Positions 26,961 through 37,103 of a stretch of 64,000 nucleotides of DNA are shown one piece after another. Within the stretch, counting starts at the first letter, position 1. Each line of letters opens with the position of its first letter. This stretch comes from Gemmatimonadota bacterium (lineage in GTDB: Bacteria; Gemmatimonadota; Gemmatimonadetes; Gemmatimonadales; Gemmatimonadaceae): positions 26,790 through 90,789 of the forward strand of contig JACQBG010000020.1 in assembly GCA_016194585.1 (NCBI GenBank). Direction: 5' to 3'. Under the pieces are notes generated by a model. It did not search any database. It was not told the origin of the DNA and saw nothing but the letters and a program-made list of their open reading frames with translations. The translations under genes were made by a program, and so were the position numbers.

Positions 26961-29900
26961 GCTGGCGCGGCAAAGGCGGCGCTTGGCGCCGTGACAGCCG
27001 ACCGGAGAGACGCGTAGCGATAGAGCGATTGCTTATCGTTTTGGCGCGCTGCCTCCAAGTACCATGGCTCCGGCTTCGAGCCATACCGCATTGATGCCGC
27101 GCTAAGTCGGATCGCTGAATGCGGTCTTTCGACCTCCGGCCCCACGATCACGGTCGCAGACGACGCATAACCCAAGTCCATCCAACGAGCCGCGAGGGAC
27201 GCTGACTCTACGAGCGCAGTGTAAACGGTTGGAATGCTCTCGTTGAGCCTCCTGGCCACGAGAAAGTGCAAGATTGCGGCAAGATCCTCGGTGCGTCGAC
27301 GCAAGTCGGGGTCTTGCAGCGCAACCTGACTGTAGCCAGTAACTTCGTCTGCGGATGTTAGCTGCGTACCGAAGTGAGCATCAAGCTTGATGCGTTGGTT
27401 GAGGATACTTCGAATGGCGAGTGCATCTCCCGTTCGGTCCGTGCTTGCGATTGCAGTGTAGATCCACTTTATGCTCTCGTCGGGCTCGCACCTGCGGAAG
27501 TAGAGGGCGCTCATGCGATCCGCGAGTCGCGCGGCTGCGGGCCAGAGTTGAATCTCGGCTGCCGCAGCGTACGCTTCCGCGATGTGGGCAATCGCTTCAT
27601 CAAGCCTTCCGAGGCGAATGAGCGGTAAGGCGATGTCTCGATGTGCCCAGATAGCAGGAATGAACGCGTCGCGCTCTCGTTGCCTATCGAGCAGCATCTC
27701 GAAACCTACGAGTGCGTCTTCGAAGCGGCCGTCGGTGTAGGCGAGCACTGCCTCGGTCATCAAGAAGTCAGTGCTCTCTTTCGGTGTCTTCGCGAAGCGA
27801 TGACCGAGAAGCGAGCGAAGACTATCGAGCGCGTGAGAGTCGCAACTGGTGTCCGCAGCCGTGGCGAGTGCTCGACATGCGCGAAGGAAGTGGCGATCCG
27901 ACAAGTCCGGACGACATAAGAGCCGGTTGAGGTCGGAAATCACATCGCGAGAGTCTGCTCCCTGCAGACGGCGAGTTTCGATCTGAAGCATCTCGAGCTC
28001 GATCGTGGAGCACGTTCTGCGTGTGCCGGGCGATTGATCGGAGATGATTCCCTCCGTTGCCACCAGCTCTGCCTGCCCGTAGTTGCCTGCGTGGATGTGG
28101 GCTTTCGCGAGTCTCGCGGCTAAGTCGATTCTCGTCTCGCCTGGAGGCGCGAATTGAAGCGCTCGAGCGAACGTCGAAATGGCGTCGCTCCATTCTCCTC
28201 GGGCCACGAGGTGACTCCCGCACTGCCTCAACAGCCCCACCGCCCGCTCCTCCTCGCCCGCCGCGTGCAGATGCGCCGCCGCCGCCCAGGCGATCCGGGG
28301 CGACCAGGAACTCACCGCCCGCGCCTCCAGACTCTGCCCGATCCGGAAGTGCAGCACACTGCCGTGCGCCGCGCTCATCGACTCGCGCACGACGTTCGCC
28401 GTGAGTTCGTGGATCTCGAGCGGATTCGCCGGATGCGTCGCCAGTAGATCGGACGCGTCGAGTTCCTCGATCGCCGTCAACGCGGACGCCATGTCGAGCT
28501 CGAGCACCTCGCCAAGCGTCGCGGGCGTCGCCAGCGGGCCGAGCAGGCAACACGCGTCGAGCGCCCGCCGCGCGTCCGTCGACAGCGACCGGAGTCGCTT
28601 CTGCATCGCATCCCGGATCGGGTCGGGTACCGTCGGGATCGCCCCGTTCGCCTGCCACTCCCGCATCCACTCCTTCACGAACATGGGGTTGCCGCGCGTC
28701 GCGGCGAAGCACCATGCCAACACCTTCGCCGCGTCGGCCGCGCCCGACTCCGGGAAGAACGTCGACGCCAGCGCGGCGCACTCGTCTCCCGTGAGGCCGC
28801 CGAGCCGCAGCAGCACCGGCGCGCCGGGGAGCGTGCTCAGCCACTCGATGCGGTCGAGCCCCTGTCCGCACAGCAGCCAGACGACGCGGCGCCCTTCAGG
28901 AGTCTCCATCAGGCCGCGCAGCAGGGCGAGCGACGTCCCGTCGAGATGGTGCGCGTCGTCCACCAGCACGACGAGCGGCGCCTCGTCGCACACCGCGCCG
29001 AGGATGTCGACGATCGCCCGGCGGATGCGCTCGCGGATCACCGGCGCGTCGACCGCGAGCTCGGCGGCGCGCTCCGAGTCCTCCGGTCGAGTGAACTGCG
29101 TCAGGATGCGCATCGAGGCCGGCGCGCACGCCGCGCCGCCGGGGAGCTGCAGCAGCGCGGGCACGAGTTCCGTGAACAGCGAGAGCGCGCGCTCCGCGTC
29201 GCGCGCCTCGAGGCGCATCGACGTCGTCGACAACCCGCGGAGCTTGGCCACCGACAACATCTCCTGCGCGAGCCGCGTCTTGCCGATCCCGGACGCCCCG
29301 GACACGAGACACGTCGCCCCGCGGCCCGACGCCGCCTCGTCGATCACGGCGTGACAACGCGCCAGTTCCGCCGGACGGCCGACGAATCGCTGCCACGCCT
29401 GCGGCACGTTCCGGATGAACGTGAAATTCTCGGCGATCCGCTCGCGCAACACGCGCGCCGGGAGCGCGATCTCGCGCGACTGGTCGCCGACGTCCTCCAC
29501 GTACGCGTCGAGCGTCCGCAGCGCGAACGACTTCGCGCCCGACATCGCCAGCGCCTCCGCCCTCGCCAGCGTCGCCTGTTCATTCAACGGGTCGATGGCC
29601 AGACACAGGCGCGACAGGTCCTCCACCCGCGACCAACGCCCTTCCCGACGAGCGACCGCGATGCGGTCGAGCAACGCCCGCCGCGCCGACGCCATGACCT
29701 GCGCACGCAGCCCGTCGATCCACTCGCGAAAGTCGGAGAGCGACAACAACGTGACGTCCTCGAGGAAGTGAGCCGCCCCGGCAAGGTCGTCGTCGCTCGC
29801 CCGCTCCCCCCAGGAGGGGTCGAGGGCCGCCACGAAATCGGCCTCCACCGCGTCGCGGCCCACCAGCAGGCTCTCGCCCGATTCCTCGAGCACGAGTCCG

Positions 29901-30118
29901 GCGCGCCGCAGACGATAGAGCATCTGGCGCAGCGCATGGCGCGCCGTCTCGGCGTCCATGTGCGGCCAGAAGAGCTCGAGCAGACGCGCGCGTACCACCG
30001 GCGCCCCCGCGGTCGCCGCGAGATAGAGCGTCAACGCGAACTGCACGGCCGATGCCGGCTTGACCGTCGTCCGCCCCACGCGGACGCTGGTCGCCCCGAG
30101 CAACCGGATGCGAATCAT
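26957..30118 (-). CDS. SARP/AfsR-type regulator with AAA ATPase and TPR domains
   Basis: A 1053-residue transcriptional regulator. ATG 30118 is chosen because GGAGGAGGG lies just upstream; a longer start at 30157 has no such support. Domains in order: winged-helix ([34 protein letters not shown]), bacterial transcriptional activation domain (to ~250), a STAND-type AAA ATPase with Walker [14 protein letters not shown] and Walker [15 protein letters not shown], then TPR-like helices to the end. DNA composition falls sharply at about 28,200: the last ~410 codons are AT-richer and use different codons from the first ~640, suggesting a mosaic gene. Confidence 0.88.
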   Translation of the reverse strand: MIRIRLLGATSVRVGRTTVKPASAVQFALTLYLAATAGAPVVRARLLELFWPHMDAETARHALRQMLYRLRRAGLVLEESGESLLVGRDAVEADFVAALDPSWGERASDDDLAGAAHFLEDVTLLSLSDFREWIDGLRAQVMASARRALLDRIAVARREGRWSRVEDLSRLCLAIDPLNEQATLARAEALAMSGAKSFALRTLDAYVEDVGDQSREIALPARVLRERIAENFTFIRNVPQAWQRFVGRPAELARCHAVIDEAASGRGATCLVSGASGIGKTRLAQEMLSVAKLRGLSTTSMRLEARDAERALSLFTELVPALLQLPGGAACAPASMRILTQFTRPEDSERAAELAVDAPVIRERIRRAIVDILGAVCDEAPLVVLVDDAHHLDGTSLALLRGLMETPEGRRVVWLLCGQGLDRIEWLSTLPGAPVLLRLGGLTGDECAALASTFFPESGAADAAKVLAWCFAATRGNPMFVKEWMREWQANGAIPTVPDPIRDAMQKRLRSLSTDARRALDACCLLGPLATPATLGEVLELDMASALTAIEELDASDLLATHPANPLEIHELTANVVRESMSAAHGSVLHFRIGQSLEARAVSSWSPRIAWAAAAHLHAAGEEERAVGLLRQCGSHLVARGEWSDAISTFARALQFAPPGETRIDLAARLAKAHIHAGNYGQAELVATEGIISDQSPGTRRTCSTIELEMLQIETRRLQGADSRDVISDLNRLLCRPDLSDRHFLRACRALATAADTSCDSHALDSLRSLLGHRFAKTPKESTDFLMTEAVLAYTDGRFEDALVGFEMLLDRQRERDAFIPAIWAHRDIALPLIRLGRLDEAIAHIAEAYAAAAEIQLWPAAARLADRMSALYFRRCEPDESIKWIYTAIASTDRTGDALAIRSILNQRIKLDAHFGTQLTSADEVTGYSQVALQDPDLRRRTEDLAAILHFLVARRLNESIPTVYTALVESASLAARWMDLGYASSATVIVGPEVERPHSAIRLSAASMRYGSKPEPWYLEAARQNDKQSLYRYASLRSAVTAPSAAFAAPA

Positions 30119-30302
30119 CGGGCCCTCCTCCAAGAGGTCGCCACCGAGACACCGCACGCTGGCACACGAACGGGCCGCACCGTCACTTGGCTGTCACTCG
30201 ACGCGCTGGTCGAGGCGCCGCTGCGGCATCATTAGATTCTCCCATCACGACCCTCGCGGCAAGACCATATCCGGACACCCTTCTGCGCCGGAGGAGAACG
30301 CA

Positions 30303-30701
30303 GTGCCCGTCGAACGCAGCCGTTATGCCAGCGGAACCCCCTGGGAACCGACCGTCGGCTACTCCCGCGCCGTGAAGGTCGGCAACACCATCTACGTCTC
30401 CGGCACCACGGCCACCAACGCCGACGGTGTCCTCGTCGGCCAGGGCGACGCCCACGCCCAGGCCGTCCAGACCATCCGCAACATCGACCGAGCCCTCGCC
30501 CACTTCCGCGCGTCGCTCGCCGATGTCGTCCGCACCCGCATGTTCGTCGTCGATATCCAGCGCGACGGCGACGCCGTCGGACGCGCCCACGGCGAGTTCT
30601 TCGGCGACATCCGCCCCGCCACCACCATGGTCGAGGTGCGCGCCCTCATCGACCCGGCCATGCTCGTCGAGATCGAAGCCGAAGCCATCGTCGACGAATA
30701 G
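30303..30701 (+). CDS. RidA/YjgF family protein
   Basis: A 132-residue member of the RidA (YjgF/YER057c/UK114) family, which hydrolyses reactive enamine/imine intermediates made by PLP dehydratases. GTG 30303 follows GGAGGAG. Motifs: [39 protein letters not shown] and the C-terminal [13 protein letters not shown]. The conserved Arg of active RidA is normally in a V[RK]xxxxV context near residue 105; here [13 protein letters not shown] carries an Arg, so imine deaminase activity is plausible. A threonine dehydratase is encoded 23 kb away. Confidence 0.86.
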   Translation: MPVERSRYASGTPWEPTVGYSRAVKVGNTIYVSGTTATNADGVLVGQGDAHAQAVQTIRNIDRALAHFRASLADVVRTRMFVVDIQRDGDAVGRAHGEFFGDIRPATTMVEVRALIDPAMLVEIEAEAIVDE

Positions 30702-30715
30702 AAGCTCGCACCTCG

Positions 30716-30757
30716 AAAAAAGAGCGGCGCGCCCCCTCGGGAGCGCGCCGCTCTTCA
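30716..30757. terminator. Strong bidirectional intrinsic terminator
   Basis: A 12-bp perfect stem (AGAGCGGCGCGC at 30721 with GCGCGCCGCTCT ending 30754) and a 10-base loop, flanked by a run of A on the left. On the minus strand this gives a canonical hairpin plus U-run for the moxR gene. It lies between the convergent ridA and moxR. Confidence 0.9.
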
Positions 30758-30776
30758 TTACATCCGCTGCGAAAGA

Positions 30777-31760
30777 CTAGAGCTGCAGGAAGTTCTCCAC
30801 CCCAACGCCCTCCGCCTCGGCCTGGAAGTTCAGCGTCACGCGGTGCCCGAGCACCACGTACGCCACCGCCTTCACGTCGTCCAAGTCGGGCACGCTCCGC
30901 CCCTGCATCGCCGCCCGCGCCTTGGCGCCGAGCACGAGATACTGGCTCGCCCGCGGTCCCGCGCCGTAGCTCACGTACTTCTTCACCGCCGCGCTCGCCC
31001 CGGGCTCGCCGGGACGCGTGCTCCGCGCCAACCCCACCGCGTAGCTCACCACGCTCGGCGGCGCCGGAATACGGCGCACCAACTGCTGCATCTCGAGGAT
31101 CTCCTCCCCCTTCAGCACCGGACGCACCGTCTTCGTCTTGTCGGTGGTCGTCGTGTTGACGATCCGCTCCTCCTCCTCGAGACTCGGATAGCCGACCTTC
31201 AGCTCGAACATGAAGCGGTCGAGCTGCGCCTCGGGCAACGAGTAGGTGCCGTCGTGCTCGATGGGGTTCTGCGTGGCCAGCACGAAGAACGGCTCCGGCA
31301 ACGGATAGGTCTTCCCCGCCGCCGTCACCCGGTGCTCCTGCATCGCCTCGAGCAGCGCCGCCTGCGTCTTCGGTGGGGCGCGGTTGATCTCGTCGGCCAA
31401 CACGATGTTCCCGAAGATCGGCCCGGGCTGGAACTTGAAGCTCCGCTTGCCGGTGCCGTGATCCTCCTCGAGCAGCTCGGTGCCGGTGATGTCGCTCGGC
31501 ATCAGGTCCGGCGTGAACTGCACCCGCGAGAACTTGAGGTCGAGCGCCTGCGCCAGGGTCTGGATGAGCAGCGTCTTGGCGAGGCCGGGCACGCCGATGA
31601 GGATGACGTGCCCGCCGGCGAGGATCGCGCCGACGAGGTTCTCGACGACGTCGGTCTGGCCGACGATGCGCTGGGCGATCTGCTCTCCGAGCGCGATGCG
31701 CGAGCGGGCGAGCTTGTCGAGCAGTTCGAGGTCGCGTTCGTCAGCGGCGGACTGGGCCAC
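30777..31760 (-). CDS. MoxR-type AAA+ ATPase
   Basis: A 327-residue MoxR-family ATPase, a chaperone-like assembly factor usually paired with VWA-domain proteins. GTG 31760 is preferred over a TTG at 31790 because GGAG lies 8 bases upstream. Walker A is GVPGLAKT (residues 56-63) and Walker B is NIVLADEINRAPPK. The sensor motif is FVLATQNPIEHDGTY, with LPEAQLDRFMF following. No DUF58 or VWA partner genes are adjacent, which is unusual; they may lie elsewhere. Confidence 0.93.
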   Translation of the reverse strand: MAQSAADERDLELLDKLARSRIALGEQIAQRIVGQTDVVENLVGAILAGGHVILIGVPGLAKTLLIQTLAQALDLKFSRVQFTPDLMPSDITGTELLEEDHGTGKRSFKFQPGPIFGNIVLADEINRAPPKTQAALLEAMQEHRVTAAGKTYPLPEPFFVLATQNPIEHDGTYSLPEAQLDRFMFELKVGYPSLEEEERIVNTTTTDKTKTVRPVLKGEEILEMQQLVRRIPAPPSVVSYAVGLARSTRPGEPGASAAVKKYVSYGAGPRASQYLVLGAKARAAMQGRSVPDLDDVKAVAYVVLGHRVTLNFQAEAEGVGVENFLQL

Positions 31761-31972
31761 GCAGGGTTCTCCGAGGGTGGGCGGCGCCAAGGCCGCGGGG
31801 CGTTCAATCTACCACAGGGGGTGGCGCCCGCCGAGCTGGGCGCGGGGCCGGGAGAAGTACGTGCGGCCCGAGGGTGGCGTTGCCCTCGCCACCGCCCGCT
31901 AACGCTCCAACCGGGTGACGCGTAAGATTATGAATAAATCATGAATTGCACCCCGCACACCCGGGATATTCG

Positions 31973-34264
31973 ATGATCTGGAAGGCCCCGTCGCCGCTGC
32001 TGCGCCTCGCCCTGCTCGCCGTCACCGCCATCGCGCCCGGGCGCGCCGTGGCACAGTCGATCAGCGGGAGCGTGCGCAGTGCGGGCACTCCGGTGGTGGG
32101 GGCCACGGTGCGGCTGCTCGAGGGCGACCGCGTGCTGCGCACAGGCGCCGGCGGCGCCTTCGCCTTCCAGTCGGTGAGTGCGGGCCGCTACACGCTGTTC
32201 GTCGCGGCCACGGGCTACGCCTCGACGAGCCGGCAGGTGACCGTGGGCACCGCGCCGGCGACGGTGCAGTTCGACCTCGTGCCGAGCGCGCTGCCGCTCA
32301 AGGAAGTCGTCGTCTCGGCGTCGCCCGTGGCGCGCACCTCGGACGACCAGGTGCAGTCGGTGGCCACCAAGGGGCTGCGCGAGTTGCAGGACAGTTGGGG
32401 GACGAGCTTCGCCGAGAAGCTCTCCGACGTGCCCGGGGTGACGGTGCGGGCCAACGGATCGGCGCCGAGCCGCCCGATATTGCGCGGACTGGGCGACAAC
32501 GAGGTGCTGATCCTCGAGAACGGGCTGCGCATGGGCGACATCGCCACATACGACCCCGCCCATGCCACGCCGCTCCTCGCGCTGGGCATCGCGCAGGCCG
32601 ACGTGGTGCGCGGTCCGGCGACGATCCTTTATGGGCCGAGCACGATCGGCGGCGTGGTGAACGTGATCACCGACCTCGTGCCGGCCGTGGCCGACCGCCC
32701 GGTGAGCGGCACGGCGAGCGTGGAGGCGAACAGTGTGAGCGACGAGTACGCGGCGCACGCGCGCACCGTGTTCAGCGGCGCGAACCAGGCGTTCTCGGTG
32801 AGCGGCGGCCTGCTGCGCGCGCACGAGACGCGCATCCCGTCGGGGATCTACACCGACCCCGGCACCGGCGCCCGGTTCGCGCTCGACCGCATGCCGCAGA
32901 CGTTCGACCAGAGCAACGAAGTGGGCGCCGGCTACGCGGTGCAGGGAGCGTTCGGGTCGTTCGGGCTCGGGGTGAAGCACCATGACATGAACTACGGCAT
33001 CCCCGGCGTGCCGCCGAACGCCGACTGGGCGAATGTGCCGCCGACGACGTCGCGCATCGCGCAGCGGCGCACGACGCTCGAGGCGCGCGGGCTGTTCAAC
33101 GTGGGCGGGTCGTTCGTGCGCGCCGTGAAGCTGAACGCCAACTACAACGACTACACGCATTCGGAGTATCCCACCGCGCAGGACGCCACCGGGGTGAGCG
33201 ACCCGCAGGCGAACCACTTCCACAAGCGGCAGTTCAACGGCGTGCTGCAGCTGCAGCAGCAGCCGGTGGGGGCGTGGTCGGGGACACTGGGGCTGTGGAC
33301 GAACGTCGAGGACCTCGCCATCGAGGGGGACCAACCGCTCGGGCCGAACTCGCTCACGACGGGGGTCGCGGCGTACGCGTACGAGGAGTACGCCGCGTCG
33401 AGCGCGACGCGGCTGCAGGGCGGGCTCAGGTTCGACTACAGCAAGATCCAGACGCGGCCGTACGCGCAGTCGACCGACTCGGTGTTCCAGTCGCTCGACG
33501 TATCGCGCGAGCACACCGCGTTCACGGCGTCGCTCGGCGCGGTGACGCAGTTCACCCCCGAGGTGACGGGGAGCTTCAGCGTGGCGCGGAGCTTCCGCGT
33601 GCCGACGGTGCAGGAGCTGTTCGCGAACGGACTCGACGCGGCGAGCGGCACGTACTCCGTGGGCACGGCGGGGCTCGGCCCCGAGCAGGGGTTCGGCATC
33701 GACGCATCGCTGAAGGGGAACTTCAAGCGCGTCGCGTTCGAAGTGTCGCCGTACGTGAACCTCATCCACGACTACATCTACGGCTTCCTGCGCGGCGACA
33801 CGATCCAGGACTTCCCGGTGCGGCAGTTCGCCGCCACCGACGCGCGGCTCGCCGGCTTCGAGGCGAGCGCCACGGTGCTGGCGACGCCGCTGTTCGCGAT
33901 CCGCGCGAGCGCCGACTACGTGAACGCCGAGGACACGAAGCGGAACGAGCCGTTGCCGTTCACGCCGCCGCTGCGCGGGCTGCTGCGCGGCACGTATCAG
34001 GACCAGACGTGGATGGCGATGGCGGAGGTGCGCGCGGCGTCGAGCCAGACGCGGCTCGGCGAGGGCGACACGCCGACCGACGGCTACGCGGTGGTGAACG
34101 CCGGATTCGGCTGGCGGTACGTGCAGGGCGGGGTGGTGCACAACATCACGCTGCGCGTCGACAACGTGCTGAACGCGGTGTACCGCGACAACCTGAGCGT
34201 GATCAAGGACTTCCTGCCGCAGCCGGCGCGCGGCGTGCGGCTCAACTACCAGTTGTTGTACTGA
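31973..34264 (+). CDS. TonB-dependent outer-membrane receptor, possibly metal (ZnuD-like)
   Basis: A 763-residue TonB-dependent transporter with signal peptide (residues 1-26, ending GRAVAQ). A carboxypeptidase-regulatory-like N-terminal domain (ISGSVRSAGTPVVGATVRL) is followed by the plug (EKLSDVPGVTVRANG, RPILRGLGDNEVLILENG, VRGPATILYGPSTIGGVVNV) and a 22-strand barrel. The plug sequence resembles ZnuD-type metal receptors more than siderophore receptors, but this is only by eye. Upstream bases 31921-31945 are AT-rich (GATTATGAATAAATCATGAA), a possible promoter or operator. Confidence 0.9.
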   Translation: MIWKAPSPLLRLALLAVTAIAPGRAVAQSISGSVRSAGTPVVGATVRLLEGDRVLRTGAGGAFAFQSVSAGRYTLFVAATGYASTSRQVTVGTAPATVQFDLVPSALPLKEVVVSASPVARTSDDQVQSVATKGLRELQDSWGTSFAEKLSDVPGVTVRANGSAPSRPILRGLGDNEVLILENGLRMGDIATYDPAHATPLLALGIAQADVVRGPATILYGPSTIGGVVNVITDLVPAVADRPVSGTASVEANSVSDEYAAHARTVFSGANQAFSVSGGLLRAHETRIPSGIYTDPGTGARFALDRMPQTFDQSNEVGAGYAVQGAFGSFGLGVKHHDMNYGIPGVPPNADWANVPPTTSRIAQRRTTLEARGLFNVGGSFVRAVKLNANYNDYTHSEYPTAQDATGVSDPQANHFHKRQFNGVLQLQQQPVGAWSGTLGLWTNVEDLAIEGDQPLGPNSLTTGVAAYAYEEYAASSATRLQGGLRFDYSKIQTRPYAQSTDSVFQSLDVSREHTAFTASLGAVTQFTPEVTGSFSVARSFRVPTVQELFANGLDAASGTYSVGTAGLGPEQGFGIDASLKGNFKRVAFEVSPYVNLIHDYIYGFLRGDTIQDFPVRQFAATDARLAGFEASATVLATPLFAIRASADYVNAEDTKRNEPLPFTPPLRGLLRGTYQDQTWMAMAEVRAASSQTRLGEGDTPTDGYAVVNAGFGWRYVQGGVVHNITLRVDNVLNAVYRDNLSVIKDFLPQPARGVRLNYQLLY

Positions 34265-34322
34265 ACGCGAGAGGCGTTGCCGGGTTCACGGTGGCGCGGC
34301 CCCGTGGGGGGGGAGCGCTGAA

Positions 34323-34787
34323 CTACCGAACCGTGAACTCGGCGCGCTGCTCGACGGGGAAGTTGCCGCTCGCGAGGCTGGCGATCGCGACGTACTTGCC
34401 GCGCGGCGCGCCTTCCCACTTCGCGTCCCAGTCGAGCGCGTCGGCGGAGCGGAGCACGCGATTCTGCAGCGACTGCGTGAAGAACTGCCCGCGGCTCCAG
34501 CGCCACACCTCGTGGCCCGCTTCGTTGACGACGACGAGCTCGTGCGTCTTTCCGCTCGGGAAATTCACTTCGACCTTCTTGTCGCCGGTGTTGGTGACGC
34601 GGAAGTCGAAGCGCACGCCGTCCGTCACATCCACATCGAGCGTCGGCGTGAGGAGCGCTTCGCGGTTGCCGTTCGCGCGCGCGTGCGGCGCATGCGCGGT
34701 CTCATTGGTGCGCGGCCGCGGGCCGCAGGCGAATGCGGTGACGAGCGCGGCGGCAGACAGCGTGGCGAACAGGACTTGTCCGTTCAT
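34323..34787 (-). CDS. BsuPI-domain secreted protein
   Basis: A 154-residue protein with an N-terminal hydrophobic signal ending at TAFAC (a near lipobox), so likely exported. The core VRFDFRVTNTGDKKVEVNF, GHEVWRWSRGQFFTQ and LDWDAKWEG match the intracellular proteinase inhibitor (BsuPI) fold, an Ig-like domain often found in envelope proteins. Inhibitor activity is not implied. ATG 34787 is chosen because it opens the signal peptide. Convergent with the TonB receptor. Confidence 0.75.
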   Translation of the reverse strand: MNGQVLFATLSAAALVTAFACGPRPRTNETAHAPHARANGNREALLTPTLDVDVTDGVRFDFRVTNTGDKKVEVNFPSGKTHELVVVNEAGHEVWRWSRGQFFTQSLQNRVLRSADALDWDAKWEGAPRGKYVAIASLASGNFPVEQRAEFTVR

Positions 34788-35206
34788 CGAGGCGGGGACA
34801 CGATGCCGGTGGGGATGCGCGCGCGATGGTGTTTGCGATATCACAAATATCACAGCGGAGCGCGGCGAGCGTTCAAGTTATCAACATCATGACGATTCGT
34901 CAAATGGGTGGTAACGGTAAGTGCCGAGTGCCGTTGAGGTTGGGGAGGGGACCAAATGACCGGGGTGCTGGAATGGCAGAGAATGGACCGTGTGGGAGGT
35001 TAGAGACAGAGGGGGGGCGAAGGGGTGGTGCGGTCCGGATGACCGGGCGGGGCGCCGAGGGGGCGTGAGGGGGGCGCGTGAGGGGTGGGGCGGCGGGCAA
35101 CGGCGAGTTCTGAGTGGGAGTGGGGAGGGGCTCTCGGGTGATCCTGGGGGCCCGTTTTCATTGGGGGGAGTTCGCTTGCGCTTTTTTTCACAAGCTCATA
35201 ACTTTC
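34788..35206. other. Gene-free spacer upstream of ATP synthase genes
   Basis: About 420 bases without a convincing gene. The left part (34840-34915) is AT-richer and contains GATATCACAAATATCAC and ATCAACATCATGACGATTCGTC, suitable for divergent promoters. The right part (34985-35160) is strongly G-rich on the plus strand, with many runs of three to seven G and G-quadruplex potential. No RNA gene recognised. Confidence 0.55.
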
Positions 35207-35548
35207 GTGGCTGTGACGGGTTCGGAAACACCCCCATCCGACGACCCCACCGGCCAGGCTGAGCGGGAGGTCGCGCGCCGCCGCGATGAGCTGCTCGCGC
35301 AAGCGCGGGGGGAAGGTCCGAAACCGGGGGATGGCGGGCAGCGGTTGATGGGGCTGGGGATCCAGTTCGTCGTCGCGATCCTGCTCTTCCTGTATCTGGG
35401 GATGTGGCTCGACCGGAAGCTCGGCACGGCGCCCTGGTTCATGCTGGTGGGGATGCTGGTGGGTGCGGGGGGCGGGTTCTACTCGCTCTACCGGGCGATG
35501 GTGAGCGAGAACAAGCGGCTCGACGACGAGGAGCGGCGCGGCAAGTGA
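35207..35548 (+). CDS. AtpZ/AtpI-type ATP synthase-associated membrane protein
   Basis: A 113-residue protein from GTG 35207 (a second GTG at 35213 is equally possible; neither has a clear SD). A charged N-terminal half precedes two TM helices with the family pattern LGIQFVVAILLFLYLGMWLDRKLGT and MLVGMLVGAGGGFYSLYR (quoted here in parts). AtpZ/AtpI proteins assist c-ring assembly and Mg/Ca uptake. It opens the F0 cluster and overlaps the next start as GTGA. Confidence 0.8.
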   Translation: MAVTGSETPPSDDPTGQAEREVARRRDELLAQARGEGPKPGDGGQRLMGLGIQFVVAILLFLYLGMWLDRKLGTAPWFMLVGMLVGAGGGFYSLYRAMVSENKRLDDEERRGK

Positions 35549-35892
35549 AGAGGCTCCTGGCGTTCGCGGCGCTGTTGGGGGTGGTCTGCCTGGGCGGGGC
35601 GGCGCTGGTCGTCCGGTTGGTGCCCGGGGCGGAGGCCGCGCGCGCGGTGTGGATGAGCGCGTGGATCGCGGTGGTGGTGCAGGGCGTGGGGTTCGGCTTC
35701 GCCTGGTCGTTGCGCAAGGACCATGTGATGCTCGGGTGGGGGGCGGGGATGATGCTCCGTTTCGTCTCGCTCGCGATCTACGCGCTGGTGGTGGTGCGGG
35801 CGCTGGGGCTGAGCATCGCGCCGGCGCTGTTGAGTCTGGCCGGGTTCTTCTTCGTCACGACGCTGTTCGAACCGATACTGCTGAAGCCATGA
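35545..35892 (+). CDS. AtpI-position small membrane protein
   Basis: A 115-residue, almost wholly hydrophobic protein with four predicted TM helices. GTG 35545 overlaps the atpZ stop, with GAGGAG about 8 bases upstream. Its position between AtpZ and AtpB and its four-helix pattern fit AtpI-like ATP synthase accessory proteins, although I see no diagnostic motif. The stop overlaps atpB as ATGA. Confidence 0.65.
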   Translation: MKRLLAFAALLGVVCLGGAALVVRLVPGAEAARAVWMSAWIAVVVQGVGFGFAWSLRKDHVMLGWGAGMMLRFVSLAIYALVVVRALGLSIAPALLSLAGFFFVTTLFEPILLKP

Positions 35893-36905
35893 GATTCCGT
35901 TCGTTCGTGCTCGCGCTGACCGCCGTCTGGTTCGCGGGCGCCATCCGTACCGTCGGGGCGCAGGAGCCCCAGCCCGCTGCCGCGGGCGCCCCGGTCGCGA
36001 CGGCCGCGACGGCCCCCGCGAGCGCCGCGCCGGTGGCGCAGGGCGCGGCGCCGGAGGCGGCGAAGGTCGACATCATCACGCCGCACATCACCGACGCGCA
36101 CTTCATCGAAGTGCCGTGCCTCTCGTTCGCGCACGGGTTCGCCTGCGAGGTGGAGCTGCCGCGGTGGGCGCCGGTGCACGTCGGGCCGGTGGCGATCGAC
36201 CTCTCGCCGACGAAGCACGTGGTGATGCTGCTCATCGTGGCGCTGCTCGTGTGCGTGGTGCTGATCACGGCGGCGCGCAGCCAGGCGGCGCAGGCGCGGT
36301 CGGGGAAGCCGCCGCGCGGCTTCGCCAACGGCGTCGAGGCGATGGTGCTCTACCTCCGCAACGAAGTGATCCTGCCGAACGTCGGGCATCACGGCGACGC
36401 GTTCGTGCCGTACCTGCTGACGCTCTTCTTCTTCATCCTCTTCGCCAACCTGCTGGGGCTCGTGCCCTACATGAGCACGGCGACGGGGAACATCGCCGTG
36501 ACGGCGACGCTGGCCATCATCACGTTCTTCGTGATCGAGATCGCCGGCATGAAGGCGCTCGGCAAGGGATACATCAACACGATCATCTACTGGCCGCACG
36601 ACATGCCGCTGGCGATGCGGATCCCGATGTCGCTGATCCTCTCGCCGGTGGAGCTGCTCGGCAAGTTCACGAAGCCGTTCGCGCTGACGATCCGTCTGTT
36701 CGCCAACATGACGGCGGGGCACATCGTGGTGCTGGCGTTCGTGGGGATGATCTTCACGTTCCAGAGCTATTACGTGGCGCCGGCGCCGCTGGCGATGGCG
36801 ATCGCGATCATGTTCCTCGAGATGATCGTGGCGCTGATCCAGGCGTTCATCTTCACGCTGCTCAGCTCGGTGTTCATCGGGCTGGTGCGGGAGTCGCACC
36901 ACTAG
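35889..36905 (+). CDS. atpB: ATP synthase F0 subunit a
   Basis: A 338-residue subunit a, the stator half-channel of the F0 motor. The family core runs from VPYLLTLFFFILFANLLG to the end. The essential arginine is in FALTIRLFANMTAGH, and IQAFIFTLLSSVFI is the last helix. The N-terminus is extended: a signal-peptide-like start (residues 1-24) and an Ala/Pro-rich stretch to about residue 60 before HITDAHFIEVP. Cleavage of this leader is possible. A 198-base gap follows before atpE. Confidence 0.95.
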   Translation: MRFRSFVLALTAVWFAGAIRTVGAQEPQPAAAGAPVATAATAPASAAPVAQGAAPEAAKVDIITPHITDAHFIEVPCLSFAHGFACEVELPRWAPVHVGPVAIDLSPTKHVVMLLIVALLVCVVLITAARSQAAQARSGKPPRGFANGVEAMVLYLRNEVILPNVGHHGDAFVPYLLTLFFFILFANLLGLVPYMSTATGNIAVTATLAIITFFVIEIAGMKALGKGYINTIIYWPHDMPLAMRIPMSLILSPVELLGKFTKPFALTIRLFANMTAGHIVVLAFVGMIFTFQSYYVAPAPLAMAIAIMFLEMIVALIQAFIFTLLSSVFIGLVRESHH

Positions 36906-37103
36906 ACCTGCTACCGACGTTCACGGCTCACTCGCTGTTGCAGTTGTAGTCCGCGGTTCGGGGTCCGCTCACCCGCACCGTGCGTAGCCAGGCGAAGGCC
37001 TGGTGAATCCCCTTGGGCCCCGGGGCTCGTCGAGGGGAAACGGCCAGCCGGACCGGCCGCGTGGCGGCAAGGCAGTCCTACCGAATCACCATTGGAGATG
37101 GCA

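Noticed and set aside
26957..30157. Start of the SARP regulator at 30157
   Set aside because: The internal ATG at 30118 has a strong GGAGGAGGG upstream and opens the standard MIRIRLLG winged-helix start.
36906..37103. Possible RNA gene between atpB and atpE
   Set aside because: Several short GC hairpins can be drawn but nothing matches a tRNA or known leader; it is probably an intergenic leader of atpE.
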